Shown here piece after piece: positions 1-8,696 of a stretch of DNA of 64,000 nt (the stretch's first letter is position 1; each line of letters opens with the position of its first letter). The DNA comes from Gordonia polyisoprenivorans (GTDB lineage: Bacteria; Actinomycetota; Actinomycetes; Mycobacteriales; Mycobacteriaceae): contig NZ_CP072203.1 of the NCBI RefSeq assembly GCF_017654315.1, forward strand, positions 992,001 to 1,056,000. Direction: 5' to 3'. The position numbers were made by a program, and so were the translations under genes. The notes beneath the pieces are model-generated. The model saw only the letters and a program-made list of their open reading frames with translations, was not told the origin of the DNA and made no database searches.

Positions 1-51
1 TGAAGAGCCGGTTATCTGTCGGGAAACGAACCAGCTCCTCCCTCCACGGGG

Positions 52-867
52 TTGCTCGAAGGTGCCCGGTGGGCGCGTGAGCGGGACTTTTTTCACGCGT
101 TTGAGCGTGAACTGCCGGTGGAGCGCGGTGGGCTGTTCGCGGTGAACGCCGCGTCTGCAGCCGACCCTACAGCCGACCCATTCGACCTTCTGGGCAGCAT
201 GTTCGAAGCGCTCGAGAGCACGTCGGGGTTCTGGGCGTCAGCACGATGGGTACCCGTCAGTGCTGACCACGTGCCAGCGATGCCTCTTCGTACGTCGGAG
301 GACGTCCGGACTATCGACGCGTGGTTAACGCCACCGATGGCGCTGGATGCGTGGGTTCCCCAGCACGAAATCCGTGTGGTCAATGCGGATACCACCGCGG
401 TGCCCGGTGCCGCGGTAGAGCTGGTCATCCATATCGCGACCGGGGACGGCCAATCACTGGACAGTGTCGCAGTGACCATCAATATCGAACGACCTGAGAT
501 GTTGCATGGCGCTGTCAGTAGTCAGGGGTCGCCTGACGAGACACCGTTGAGGGCCGTGTTCAACGGTGTCGTCGACGGACTTCGCCCCGACGTAGCCTCG
601 GTGTCCGGTGGCGCTGCACTTCGTGCATGCAATGGCTTCGGGCTCGATCCTGCTGGCGATGGTGCGCTGATCAAAGGTATTCCTGGGTGGCTTACGTACC
701 TGGGACCGCGCGTTCTCCACCACATCCACATCGACGATGCAACGTTAGACCCGGAAAAGTTCAGCGCGACTCGATCGGGCGCAGGGTTGCTTATTGGGTA
801 CGTTGAGGGGTTGTCCGCACTCGGGGTCGACGACGCAAACCAGATAGCAGCAGCGCTCGCCGTCTAG
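52..867 (+). CDS. Imm52-like immunity protein
   Basis: A 271-aa soluble protein with no signal peptide or membrane segment. The C-terminal third has a pattern I associate with Imm52 immunity proteins: a 'RPDVASVSG' stretch (about residue 177), then 'GWLTYLG' (about 213), then a Gly-Leu-Ile turn near the C-terminus. Imm52 proteins neutralise toxins of polymorphic secretion systems, which fits the broken toxin gene downstream. The start is uncertain. The first in-frame start is a TTG at 52, the frame is closed by a TGA at 1-3, and an IS-end-like sequence lies at 2-12, so the true N-terminus may be lost. The family call rests on remembered pattern and is moderate. Confidence 0.5.
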   Translation: MLEGARWARERDFFHAFERELPVERGGLFAVNAASAADPTADPFDLLGSMFEALESTSGFWASARWVPVSADHVPAMPLRTSEDVRTIDAWLTPPMALDAWVPQHEIRVVNADTTAVPGAAVELVIHIATGDGQSLDSVAVTINIERPEMLHGAVSSQGSPDETPLRAVFNGVVDGLRPDVASVSGGAALRACNGFGLDPAGDGALIKGIPGWLTYLGPRVLHHIHIDDATLDPEKFSATRSGAGLLIGYVEGLSALGVDDANQIAAALAV

Positions 868-970
868 ACGGTATGAGGAGGTTCGGGGCCGAAGGCCTCG
901 AGCTGCAAGTTGGACGTGGATTGCCAGATCACACTGGTAGAGCCACATTGCAGACTGTCCGAGGCCTCCG

Positions 971-1248
971 GTGATTACTCAGGGTACAAGTGTCGGTGTG
1001 GACGTCCATGCGCGATCTGTGGTTGCGCACGCACGTGATGTGTCCAGCGGCGAGGTTCGCACAGCGCGGTTGACACCGGACTATCGGTCGATCATCGTCT
1101 GGTTACTCGCGTTGGTCGGCCCGGTCGAGGTCGGTGACGAAGCCGGGCCGACCGGTTTCGGCTTCTACCGGGCGATCGTCGCCGCGAGTATGGCCTGCAC
1201 CGTGGCAGCGCCGTCGAAACTCCTACGGCCCGTGGGTGATCGTGGCGT
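971..1248 (+). pseudogene. IS110-family transposase, N-terminal fragment
   Basis: The first ~92 residues of an IS110-type transposase: 'GVDVHARSVVAHARD' carries the first acidic residue of the DEDD (RuvC-like) catalytic set, followed by 'EAGPTGFGFYRA' and 'APSKLLRPVGDR'. Full-length members are about 350-400 aa. Here the homology stops at 'GDR', exactly where the IS3 element begins, so the gene was cut by that insertion and its remaining part is not present on the far side. The start is GTG at 971. Confidence 0.8.
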
Positions 1249-1315
1249 GTCCCCAGTGAACCGGCCCGGGTGGTTTTAGAGTCCTGATTGCCCTGATGAG
1301 GGCGGAGAAGGGACG

Positions 1316-1606
1316 ATGAAGAACATGGCAGGACGGAAGCGTCATTCGGCGGAGGACATCGTGCGCAAGCTGCGCCGGGCCGACGAGTTGGCCGCGGAAG
1401 GCAAGACCGGCGAGGAGATCGCCGCCGATCTCGAGGTGTCGGCGGCCACCTTGTACAACTGGCGCCGCCAGTACGGCGGTATGGACGGCGACGCCGCGAA
1501 GGAACTCAAAGAGCTGCGCGAGCAGAACAGCCGACTCAAGCGGTTGCTCGCCGATGCCGAGTTGGAGAAAGACGCGCTGCGGGAGATCGCCAGGGGAAAA
1601 TTCTGA
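1316..1606 (+). CDS. IS3-family transposase OrfA (element A)
   Basis: A 96-aa DNA-binding subunit of an IS407-type transposase. The N-terminal helix-turn-helix runs from about residue 9 to 55 (AEDIVRKLRRADEL... to ATLYNWRRQYGGM), followed by a leucine-zipper-like coiled coil (KELREQNSRLKRLLADAELE). Length and layout match the family. It overlaps orfB by a few bases, as is usual in this group. The partner orfB is frameshifted, so the protein alone would not transpose the element. Confidence 0.85.
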   Translation: MKNMAGRKRHSAEDIVRKLRRADELAAEGKTGEEIAADLEVSAATLYNWRRQYGGMDGDAAKELKELREQNSRLKRLLADAELEKDALREIARGKF

Positions 1607-2470
1607 GCCCGACCGCCAAACGCGCCGCCATCGACATGCTCAAGGACGTCAAGAACATGTCAGAACGGATGGCGTGCAGGGTAGTTGGGCTTTCCCGTTC
1701 CGCCTATCGTCGGCTGCCGCAAGCGCACACCCCGGCCGATCCCGACGCCGCACTGCGCGAGCAGCTACGCACGTATGCCCGCAAGAACCCCCGGCACGGG
1801 TTCCGGCGCGCGTGGGCGCACCTGCGCTTCGACGACGGCATCGAGATCAACAAGAAGAAAGTGCATCGGTTGTGGAAAGAAGAGGGCCTGCAAGTGCGGC
1901 GCGCTCCGCGCCGCAAACGCGCCGGCCAGTCATCGGTCCCGGTCGTTGTCGCGGACGCACCGAAAGTGTTGTGGGCATTGGACTTTCAGTTCGATTCCAC
2001 CGTGGATGGGAAGAAGATCAAGATCGCGTCCATGGTTGACGAACACACCCGGATGTCGTTGCTGAACATCGTGGACCGCTCGATTCCGGCTGAGCGGTTG
2101 ATCGAGGAGTTGGAGAAGACATTCGCGATCGCCGGTGGCCCACCGATGGTGCTGCGCATGGACAACGGCCCTCCAGTTCATCTCAGAAGCCCTGCAGGCG
2201 TTCTGTGCAGGGTCGGTCGGGATCTCCTACATTCCGCCCGGCACACCGTGGAACAACGGGTTCATCGAGTCGTTCAACAATCGGTTGCGCGACGAGTGTT
2301 TGAACCGCAACTGCTGGCCCACCCTGCTCGAGGCCCGCGTGGTCATCGACGACTTCAAAGACGACCACAACCACCGACACCGACATTCAGCGCTGGGCTA
2401 CCAAACCCCGGCCGAGTACGCTGCCGGATGCACCCACCAACATCACCCCGTGGGCTGCGAGATCGACTGA
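1603..2470 (+). pseudogene. IS3-family transposase OrfB (element A), frameshifted
   Basis: An integrase-type (rve, DDE) transposase. The first frame runs through the HTH_21 region and the first catalytic Asp ('LWALDFQFDS') to 'RMDNGP' at about 2172. There the frame breaks: an apparent extra C in 'ggccctccagttc' replaces the expected Pro-Glu-Phe. The rest ('FISEALQAFC', then 'WNNGFIESFNNRLRDEC' with the catalytic Glu, then 'ALGYQTPAEYAA') continues in another frame to 2470. The two halves together equal a normal OrfB of about 285 aa. The break falls between the second Asp and the Glu of the DDE triad, so the enzyme is dead. Confidence 0.8.
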
Positions 2471-2522
2471 CGATCACAACGAGGAACCGGCTCTGGAACT
2501 ACCTGGACCGGTTACCGGGGAC

Positions 2523-2705
2523 CTGCCAGATGCGTTGTGTGATCAGATGCGTGCCCAATACGGATCGAACTGGCCGTGCATCTCGGTACCCACCAACACC
2601 TTCCAACCAACCACGAACACCCCGGCACCCGCGACCGGCGCCAACGGCGCGGGGTCAGGCGGCCCGCAGGTTGGCTCCAACATCGGGCCCGGCCCGGGCG
2701 AAGGG
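2523..2705 (+). pseudogene. Polymorphic toxin gene, upstream fragment (Pro/Gly-rich region)
   Basis: Reading LPDALCDQMRAQYG followed by a Pro/Thr/Gly-rich linker, this 61-codon stretch has no start codon. It ends in 'GPGPGEG' immediately before the left end of IS element B. The same frame resumes after that element at 4058 as 'NGTPIVTVPG', so the two pieces were one gene. The N-terminal secretion/trafficking part is missing, removed at or before IS element A. Low-complexity Pro/Gly linkers of this kind are typical between the trafficking domain and the C-terminal toxin of secreted actinobacterial polymorphic toxins. Confidence 0.7.
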
Positions 2706-2756
2706 TGAACATCCCCGGGTTTGGTGCACACCTCTTTGTGAGGGAAGGTTGGCATC

Positions 2757-3068
2757 ATGCCGAAGAAGTACGACGAGGCGACGCGGGCCAAGGCTGTGCG
2801 GTTGGTCGTTGAGCATCGCGGGGAGTATCCGAGTGAGTGGGCGGCGATCACCGCGACCGCAAAGCGGTTGAAGATCACCTCGGAGACATTGCGGAAGTGG
2901 GTCCGTCAACACGAGATCGATTCCGGGGACAAGCCGGGGGTGACTCGGGAAGAGGCTGCGGAGGTGCGGGCGCTCAAACGCAAGGTGTCCGAGCTGGAGG
3001 AGACAGTCGAAATCCTCAAAGCGGCAACGTCTTTCTTCGCGCGGGAGAGCGACCCGCGACATCGGTAG
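2757..3068 (+). CDS. IS3-family transposase OrfA (element B)
   Basis: A 103-aa OrfA. Its helix-turn-helix is at residues 5-50 ('ITSETLRKWVRQHE') and a coiled coil at 65-90 ('ALKRKVSELEETVEILK'). It ends shortly after 'ATSFFARESDP'. The 'ctttcttcgcg' stretch at 3031-3041 is where the downstream frame can be entered by -1 frameshifting, and an equivalent sequence occurs at the same place in element C. Element B interrupts the toxin gene. Confidence 0.88.
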   Translation: MPKKYDEATRAKAVRLVVEHRGEYPSEWAAITATAKRLKITSETLRKWVRQHEIDSGDKPGVTREEAAEVRALKRKVSELEETVEILKAATSFFARESDPRHR

Positions 3069-4027
3069 TGTGCGCGTTCATCGCCGAGCATTGTGCTCGG
3101 TTCGGGGTCGCTCAGATCTGTCGTGTGCTCACCGAGCACGGTGCACCGATCTCCCCGAGAACCTACTATGCGTGGCGCTCACGGCCGCTGTCGAAGCGGG
3201 CGTTGTGGGACATCACGATCACCGAGGTGCTGGCCGGCTACTACGAGCCTGACGCGGACGGTGAGCGCACACCAGAGTCGCTGTACGGGGCGGTGAAGAT
3301 GTGGGCTCACCTGCGCCGTGAGGGTATCGAAGTGGCCCGGTGCACAGTGGAGCGACTGATGCGCGCCAACGGCTGGCGCGGGGTGACCAGACGCAAGAAG
3401 GTCCGCACTACGGTTGCTGACCCGGCTGCGGCGCGGGCTGCGGATCTGGTCAAACGCCAATTCGCGGTACCCGCACCGAACGTTCTGGTGGTGGCCGACT
3501 TCACCTATGTGCCGCTGGCGGATGGTTTCTTCGCGTATACGGCGTTCGTGATCGATGCGTTCGCCGGCCGGATCGTCGGCTGGGAATGCTCGCGCTCGAA
3601 GACCGACAGGTTCGTGCGGACCGCGATCCGCCACGCCGCCAACCTGCGAGAGGAGGAGGGCAATCCGATGTTGGGCAACACTATTCATCACTCGGATGCC
3701 GGGTCGCAATACACGTCCGTGCGGTGTGGGGAGACTCTCGAGTTATCGGGGCTCCTCGCCTCGATCGGCACCGTCGGCGACGCCTATGACAATGCGTTAG
3801 CCGAAACGACGATCGGGTTGTACAAAACCGAAGCGGTACGCGAGGATTCACCGTTTCGAACCGGCCCATTACGTCGGGTTGGCGACGTCGAGCACCTCAC
3901 CGCCCGGTGGGTCCACTGGTACAACACCCGTCGACTGATGCACCGTCTCGGACGGATCCCACCGATAGAAGCCGAAAGGAACTACTACACTCAAGTTGTC
4001 GCCACACCCGTGGAGACACACCAGTAA
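3068..4027 (+). CDS. IS3-family transposase OrfB (element B)
   Basis: Catalytic integrase-core protein of about 320 aa. The HTH_21-like N-terminal part contains 'YGAVKMWAHLRREG'. The DDE triad is visible as 'VVADFTYVPL' (D), 'IHHSDAGSQY' (D) and 'NALAETTIG' (E), with the C-terminal 'HWYNTRRLMHRLG'. It lies in the -1 frame relative to OrfA and is probably made mainly as an OrfAB fusion by frameshifting near 3035. The GTG at 3068 is only a nominal start. All catalytic residues are present, so activity is plausible. Confidence 0.85.
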   Translation: MCAFIAEHCARFGVAQICRVLTEHGAPISPRTYYAWRSRPLSKRALWDITITEVLAGYYEPDADGERTPESLYGAVKMWAHLRREGIEVARCTVERLMRANGWRGVTRRKKVRTTVADPAAARAADLVKRQFAVPAPNVLVVADFTYVPLADGFFAYTAFVIDAFAGRIVGWECSRSKTDRFVRTAIRHAANLREEEGNPMLGNTIHHSDAGSQYTSVRCGETLELSGLLASIGTVGDAYDNALAETTIGLYKTEAVREDSPFRTGPLRRVGDVEHLTARWVHWYNTRRLMHRLGRIPPIEAERNYYTQVVATPVETHQ

Positions 4028-4057
4028 CCAGGTGTGCACCAAACCCGGAGCGATTCA

Positions 4058-5173
4058 GGGAACGGCACACCGATCGTGACCGTCCCCGGACAAGCCACCC
4101 CACAGCCGCCAGCAGGTGGTGGCAACGGCGGCTCCGGGCCGACCAACCCGAACACTGGCGGTGTCCGGCCGACAGCACCGCAATCGGTACCTCCGGGCGA
4201 CAACACCGGGCAGATACCGGTGGTGCCTTCTACCGCTGTTCCTGCGGTGACGACGGTACCGGGCGCGGTCACTGCGAATCCCGAACCAGGTACCCCGCCC
4301 CATGCTCTGGATTCCGGCTCGAAACAGCCGGAGATCCCGTTGGCGGCGTGGGTGGTCGCGGGGGCGGCGGCATTCGCCGCGGCCAATCCGCGGGCACGTT
4401 CAAGGCTGTCGAGATACAGCAAGGGACTCAGGATTCCAGGCAACTACCGGACGTTGGCTGACGACGAGATCCCGTTCCCGATCACCGATGGCCGAGAGTA
4501 TGCCTATCCAGACGAAGATCTTCCGATCCGTGGGGGATGGCAGGGCGATGTTCAGGTGACGGGAAATATGAGGTATTACCCCGACCCCGGGCAGAAGACC
4601 GGCACACTCACCTTTTCTGACAACGCGACACCTATCGTCTCCAACGGAGATGCTCGGATGACTCGCAACAAGGTGCGGGTCTGGGTCAACGGCAAGGATG
4701 TCACCGACCAGGCAAAGATCGAGTACACGCCCACAGGTGTGAAGGGACACATCAAGGTCAACGAACTTGATACGGTGGTTGTTCGGCATGTGTCGACGAT
4801 GCAGTGGAGCGAAGGCTCGGGTAACACGCGAGTCAATCGCACATCGAATGGCGATGTCCTCGGTATTGTGAAAGTGGTCAATGATGCCGACGCGATGGAT
4901 AAGGCGCTCGATATCGGCAACGGCCACGGCTTCGCCAAACACCAGGCGAGAGGCGACCTTCCCCGAGGTATTACCACGCGAGACGAGTACATCGATATGA
5001 TCTACCGCACGATCCGATGGGCGCCACCTCAAGACCACAAGACACTCAGTAATAATCGGGAAGCCTGGTGGAACGGACAACGAGGCGCCGTAGTCATTTA
5101 TGATCCGAACGGCGAGGGAACTGCTTTTAGTCCTTCCGCCGGACGGCGCTACTTTGATGATAAGCTCAGATAG
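4058..5173 (+). pseudogene. Polymorphic toxin gene, 3' part with CdiA-CT-like RNase domain
   Basis: About 371 codons. A Pro/Gly-rich linker is followed by a hydrophobic Ala-rich stretch (about 4340-4385), a middle domain with possible Hint/PT-like strands, and a C-terminal toxin domain from about 4910. That domain reads 'GHGFAKHQARGDLP', 'TTRDEYIDMIYRTI', 'REAWWNGQRGAVVIYDP', 'GTAFSPSAGRRYFDD'. This order (His/Lys helix, then W-x-G, VVI-P, GTAF-P, YF) is that of the BECR-fold tRNase toxins found at CdiA C-termini. The enzyme would cleave tRNA in a target cell. IS element B separates it from its 5' part, and the only start (GTG 4034) lies in the IS end, so secretion is presumably lost. Confidence 0.65.
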
Positions 5174-5183
5174 GAGTCTTGCC

Positions 5184-5519
5184 TTGCATTTTAGTGACAT
5201 AGAAACTCAACTGATGCAAAGCTCAGCGATTGACGGGGTGGAGGCGGCCCCTGACGAATATCTTCGTTTGACGACCGGTAATTCCAGATCCGAAGTTTGG
5301 GATGCAATTATCGGATACTTCGACGCCCTTCCGGGGCGGGAATTGTCTACTGCTCAACTGACGGAAATAATCCACTGCATGAAGCTGTCGGTGATGTTCG
5401 TTGCCGACTTCGAATACCATGCCAGGACGGGCTTCAATAAGGACGACGTGCTCGCGTTCATAGTCGCCATGGAGACTACTGGGAAACCCCCAGAGCGCTA
5501 CCCAATGAATCTGAAGTAG
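5184..5519 (+). CDS. Probable cognate immunity protein of the RNase toxin
   Basis: A small acidic cytoplasmic protein of about 111 aa. I place the start at TTG 5184 because a strong ribosome site (aggag, 5172-5176) precedes it by 7 nt. A longer in-frame start upstream would lie inside the toxin gene. The protein begins 11 nt after the toxin stop, the arrangement expected of a toxin/immunity pair. Its body is helical ('SEVWDAIIGYFDALPG', 'STAQLTEIIHCMKLSVMFV') and resembles no family I can name. The function is inferred from position. GC content is lower than in the right-hand genes, as is common for such cassettes. Confidence 0.6.
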   Translation: MHFSDIETQLMQSSAIDGVEAAPDEYLRLTTGNSRSEVWDAIIGYFDALPGRELSTAQLTEIIHCMKLSVMFVADFEYHARTGFNKDDVLAFIVAMETTGKPPERYPMNLK

Positions 5520-5597
5520 TCGCGCGCTGGCCGGTCGTTGTTGGCTCGAGCTGCTCAGCGCTCGCGACGTTGCGTTGTCACTACGGGTCGCCCTTTC

Positions 5598-5665
5598 TTG
5601 CAGGTCAAGGATGTGCTGAGTGGCGGGACTGGGGTTCGAAAGCCGTGACGTTCCTTTTGCGGTCT
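5598..5665. repeat. Intergenic repeat, copy 1
   Basis: This segment matches 8697-8763 at roughly three quarters of positions. The longest exact blocks are 'gcaggtcaaggatg' and 'tgacgttcc'. It lies after the toxin/immunity pair and before a membrane protein gene. The surrounding 330 bp (5520-5850) hold no recognisable gene. The repeat shows no clear tRNA or transposon end. Confidence 0.6.
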
Positions 5666-5850
5666 CATGAGTCGAGGTGGATGCCTGGCGGTCGAGTGTT
5701 GGGGTCCGGACGTGACTGTTCGGTTTCGGCGATGCCAAGGGAGACGAGAAGACTGCGTTTTCGCGACCCGGTTGCTCCCACGTTTTGTGGATCTCGTGGA
5801 TCGGAACAATCGATAGGTAGGCGCAGCGTGTACTGACTGACGAAAAGCAG

Positions 5851-6729
5851 ATGCCGGTGCACTCGCTCGCCAATTCGATTGTGCAGTATGTGAGAGATGG
5901 ACGTGTGCCAGAAAATGCTAGCTGCTACGGCGACCACAGGGATATGCCGGATGACTTTCGGTGGATAAAGCTGTGGCCAAATCCCCTTGGTTGGGTGTCG
6001 CGAGTCTTGGCGATTGTCATGATCGGGATGGGAATGTTTGCCATCGGACAATCAATAGTGTGGGCAACGGTATTGGTGGCGGGAGGCCTTGGGATGCTCT
6101 CGTCGGGAATCGTCTCGGAGAAACCTGCACTGGTGACTGAGGTATCGGAACTCCGCATTGGGTACAGGGTGTGGGCTCGGTCCTCGCAGGCCTATACTCT
6201 CACCGCCATCGGGGCGGTGTTTCTGTCGGCAATTGTCGGCGGTACCAGCGGGGTGATGCCGCGCATCTTTCTTTATGCCGGTGTTCCGTGCTTGTGTGCC
6301 GTTCTGTACGGGCTTGTTGCAGCTTCGGTCATTCGCTCACGAAGTTTCATTAGAATCACCGATCACACAGTATTGGTCAAGATTCGACGCGACTGCTGGC
6401 AGGTGCCGCTTACCGATTCCGTTGAACTCATCGCCGATATCGAACGGTCCGCTGGCGATCAACCGTGCATTCGGTTCAGTTGCCCACCGGGCACATCGGT
6501 CGACCTGACCGCTGCAGAGCCGAGGACCAACGTCGACACGGTCGAGCATGTGATTCGATCCAAGGACTTCACTGTGGAACCCAACGCCCTGGCGTCCACG
6601 TTGTTCTTCCTACGCTCGCACCCTGACGTCAGAGTGTCGCCGCAAGCGTTGAGTCGCATGCTCATCCCACCACCACGATCCGTCCGCCGACGTCTGGCAA
6701 TCAAAGAAGCCATCGCCTATGAATGCTGA
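5851..6729 (+). CDS. Integral membrane protein of unknown function
   Basis: A 292-aa protein with about four membrane segments in two hairpins: residues ~47-62 and 66-86, then ~112-130 and 138-160. A cytoplasmic C-terminal domain of ~130 residues follows, with beta-rich character ('SFIRITDHTVLVKIRRDCWQ'). I do not recognise the family. Its position in the immunity cluster suggests a membrane-acting immunity protein, but nothing in the sequence proves this. The start is uncertain: ATG 5851 has a weak ribosome site, and ATG 5944 (MPDDFRW) is an alternative that would still keep all membrane segments. Confidence 0.55.
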   Translation: MPVHSLANSIVQYVRDGRVPENASCYGDHRDMPDDFRWIKLWPNPLGWVSRVLAIVMIGMGMFAIGQSIVWATVLVAGGLGMLSSGIVSEKPALVTEVSELRIGYRVWARSSQAYTLTAIGAVFLSAIVGGTSGVMPRIFLYAGVPCLCAVLYGLVAASVIRSRSFIRITDHTVLVKIRRDCWQVPLTDSVELIADIERSAGDQPCIRFSCPPGTSVDLTAAEPRTNVDTVEHVIRSKDFTVEPNALASTLFFLRSHPDVRVSPQALSRMLIPPPRSVRRRLAIKEAIAYEC

Positions 6730-6884
6730 TTCAGCAATACATTGCTTTGCAGGTTGCTCTGAGCCGATACCATCGGCCAGAACGTGATTGTTGGTACGCG
6801 TTCCGTCACCAATGCCGCTAGCGTGGTCTTCCTGCGGGTGATTTTGCGCTCTAATCCACACATTCGAGAAAGGGTGGTATCGAG

Positions 6885-7679
6885 GTGTCGAATGCATCGG
6901 AGACAGAACTGCCTGACATGTTGCTGACCAGGGCCAGGCAGAGGGGGCGGCACTTCGAGTTCGTTGACTCGCCGGAGCAGGTCGGCGGTGAGGTAGCGAT
7001 TCCCGGATATTGGTTTGAGGCGCATCACGCTCCGGGGCGAGCGGGAGTGCGTATCGCAGCCGATCGCCTTCGTGAGTACCTGCCGAGGACGGCGAACGCC
7101 ATCGCGGAGTTCTGCACTGACGTGAGAGTGGCAAGGTTCTCGCGGAATAAAGTTGACGACGACACGCATATTGGCCTGTTCTACATCAGCTACTACGTGC
7201 GCAAGGAAACCCACGAGCGCTGGCCATTGGCGTTGGTTGGTTCGCTCCCCAATCCAGCTCCTACCGCAGTGCCGAAGTTTTGGGACAGCGCTCCATCGAA
7301 GCTGCGCGAGTTCACCGCTGTGGTTCATGACGGACTGGTGGAGGATGACTTTTTCGACAACGGCATCGATTCGGTGGCCGATTGGATGACGATGGAGGAG
7401 TACGCGTCGCTGACCGGGGTGCTCGACGACATCGGACCAGTGACGGTTTCCGATTCCAGCTACCAGGCCGTCGACATCAGCTACGCGCCCAAGCCGCCGG
7501 AGATGGGGGTCATTGGACACAACGGCCGTCGGGTTGCCTACATGTTCGATACCCGTGATCCAGGCGGTCTGGCATGGTCGTTCGGTGACGACATGCTCAT
7601 GCAACAAGATGCGCCGATCGGCGATGTACTGGACTCTGTCATTTCCACCCGGCTTGCCGCTAGTAGCGAGCATCCCTGA
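6885..7679 (+). CDS. Immunity-like protein, paralogue 1
   Basis: A 264-aa soluble protein starting at GTG 6885 (ribosome site gagaaaggg). It is closely similar over its whole length to the next gene. Shared landmarks are 'RHFEFVDSPEQ' (N-terminus), 'HHAPGRAGVR', 'ADRLREYLPR', 'DNGIDSVADWMTMEEYASL' in the middle and 'MGVIGHNGRRVAYMFDTRD' followed by 'WSFGDDMLMQ' at the C-terminus. No catalytic motif or membrane segment is seen. Tandem diverged copies next to a toxin locus are typical of spare immunity genes. I cannot assign a Pfam family, though the C-terminus is loosely SUKH-like. Confidence 0.55.
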   Translation: MSNASETELPDMLLTRARQRGRHFEFVDSPEQVGGEVAIPGYWFEAHHAPGRAGVRIAADRLREYLPRTANAIAEFCTDVRVARFSRNKVDDDTHIGLFYISYYVRKETHERWPLALVGSLPNPAPTAVPKFWDSAPSKLREFTAVVHDGLVEDDFFDNGIDSVADWMTMEEYASLTGVLDDIGPVTVSDSSYQAVDISYAPKPPEMGVIGHNGRRVAYMFDTRDPGGLAWSFGDDMLMQQDAPIGDVLDSVISTRLAASSEHP

Positions 7680-7770
7680 GCAGGGATGCTGATTGTCGCC
7701 GAACTCGTCAACGGCGGGCCGCGTCTCAGCGTTTTGACACATTCTCCGATCAGCGAAAGATGACATTTCA

Positions 7771-8562
7771 ATGACATCCTCATCGGGACTTGATATTCCA
7801 CAGTTGTTCCGAGCGATACGTCGCGCCAACGGGCGGCACTTCGAGTTCGTTGACTCTCCCGAGCAGGCCGGCGGCGATGTTGCGATTCCGCAGTACTGGT
7901 TCGATGCACACCACGCACCTGGTCGGGCAGGAGTGCGTGTCGCTGCCGATCGTCTTCGCGAGTACCTGCCCAGGATGGCGAACGCCATCGCAGAGTTCGG
8001 CACTCATGTTCGGGTTGCGCAGTTCTCGCGGCCGGGCAGCGAGAACCTGGAGATCGGCCTGTTCTACTTCAGTTTCTATGTGCGGAAGGAGACTGGGGAG
8101 CATCGGCCGATTGCGAAAGTGGGCTTGCTTCCCAATCTGAATCCCGCCGCGGTGCCAACATTCTGGGACAGTGTGCCCGTCCGTCTGCGCCAGTTCACAT
8201 CGTCGCTCCACGACGGACTTCTCGCCGATCACTGGTTCGACAACGGCATCGATTCGGTCGCCGATTGGATGACGATGGAAGAATATGCCTCGCTGACGGG
8301 CGTGCTCGACGATATCGGGCCGATCACTGTTACGAACTCCGACAACGTGCCCGTGAGTATCGGTGACGCGCCCACACCGCTCGAGATGGGTGTCATCGGG
8401 CATAACGGTCGTCGAGTGGCTTACATGTTCGATACTCGTGATCCGGGCAGCCTGGCGTGGTCGTTTGGTGATGACATGCTCATGCAAGAGGACACTCCGA
8501 TCGTCGAACTCCTCGACTCGATCATGGCTATTCGTCTCGCCGACAGCAGTGAGCACCCCTAG
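7771..8562 (+). CDS. Immunity-like protein, paralogue 2
   Basis: A 263-aa tandem paralogue of the preceding gene, colinear from start to end and with the same conserved blocks. The two copies differ most at residues ~120-150 of the N-terminal half (NKVDDDTH against GSENLE) and at ~205-215 before the C-terminal block. Such focused divergence fits recognition of different toxin variants. The ATG at 7771 follows an unremarkable 90-bp spacer. The function is inferred from context only. Confidence 0.55.
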   Translation: MTSSSGLDIPQLFRAIRRANGRHFEFVDSPEQAGGDVAIPQYWFDAHHAPGRAGVRVAADRLREYLPRMANAIAEFGTHVRVAQFSRPGSENLEIGLFYFSFYVRKETGEHRPIAKVGLLPNLNPAAVPTFWDSVPVRLRQFTSSLHDGLLADHWFDNGIDSVADWMTMEEYASLTGVLDDIGPITVTNSDNVPVSIGDAPTPLEMGVIGHNGRRVAYMFDTRDPGSLAWSFGDDMLMQEDTPIVELLDSIMAIRLADSSEHP

Positions 8563-8696
8563 GTGATGGCAACTGACCCGCGGCTTCGTCCCGGCGCGAT
8601 CAGCACTTGAAGCAGGTGCGATACCGGACTCGATCGGCGGCGAGTCACGCCTCAAAGGCTTTCGCTGACTTGGCCGCCATGTGCTCGTCACTGTTT

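Larger units (their letters stand above)
1249..2522 (+). mobile_element. IS3-family element A (IS407-like), inactive
   Basis: An IS of about 1.27 kb carrying overlapping orfA and orfB. The ends can be aligned as inverted repeats: left 'AACCGGCCCGGGTGGTTT' (1259 onward) against the reverse complement of the right end, 'AACCGGTCCAGGTAGTTC' (up to 2513). Similarity continues outward through GTCCCC on both sides, so the outer limits are uncertain by about 10 bp. It separates an IS110 fragment on the left from a toxin-gene fragment on the right. No convincing target duplication is visible, which suggests later rearrangement. Confidence 0.75.
2706..4057 (+). mobile_element. IS3-family element B, apparently intact
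   Basis: A complete element of 1352 bp. Both ends begin TGAA, and the inverted repeats share 'CCGGGTTTGGTGCACACC' (left 2714-2731; right 4031-4048 as reverse complement, with one mismatch at the C/T just outside it). It is flanked by a 3-bp direct repeat GGG (2703-2705 and 4058-4060), the usual IS3-family duplication. Removing the element plus one copy of GGG restores an open toxin reading frame. Both transposase frames are open and the DDE triad is present, so it may still be mobile. Confidence 0.85.

Noticed and set aside
5630..5650. T-loop-like 'ggttcgaa' suggesting a tRNA
   Set aside because: No acceptor, D or anticodon arms fold around it. The motif is part of the intergenic repeat, and in the second copy it is changed.
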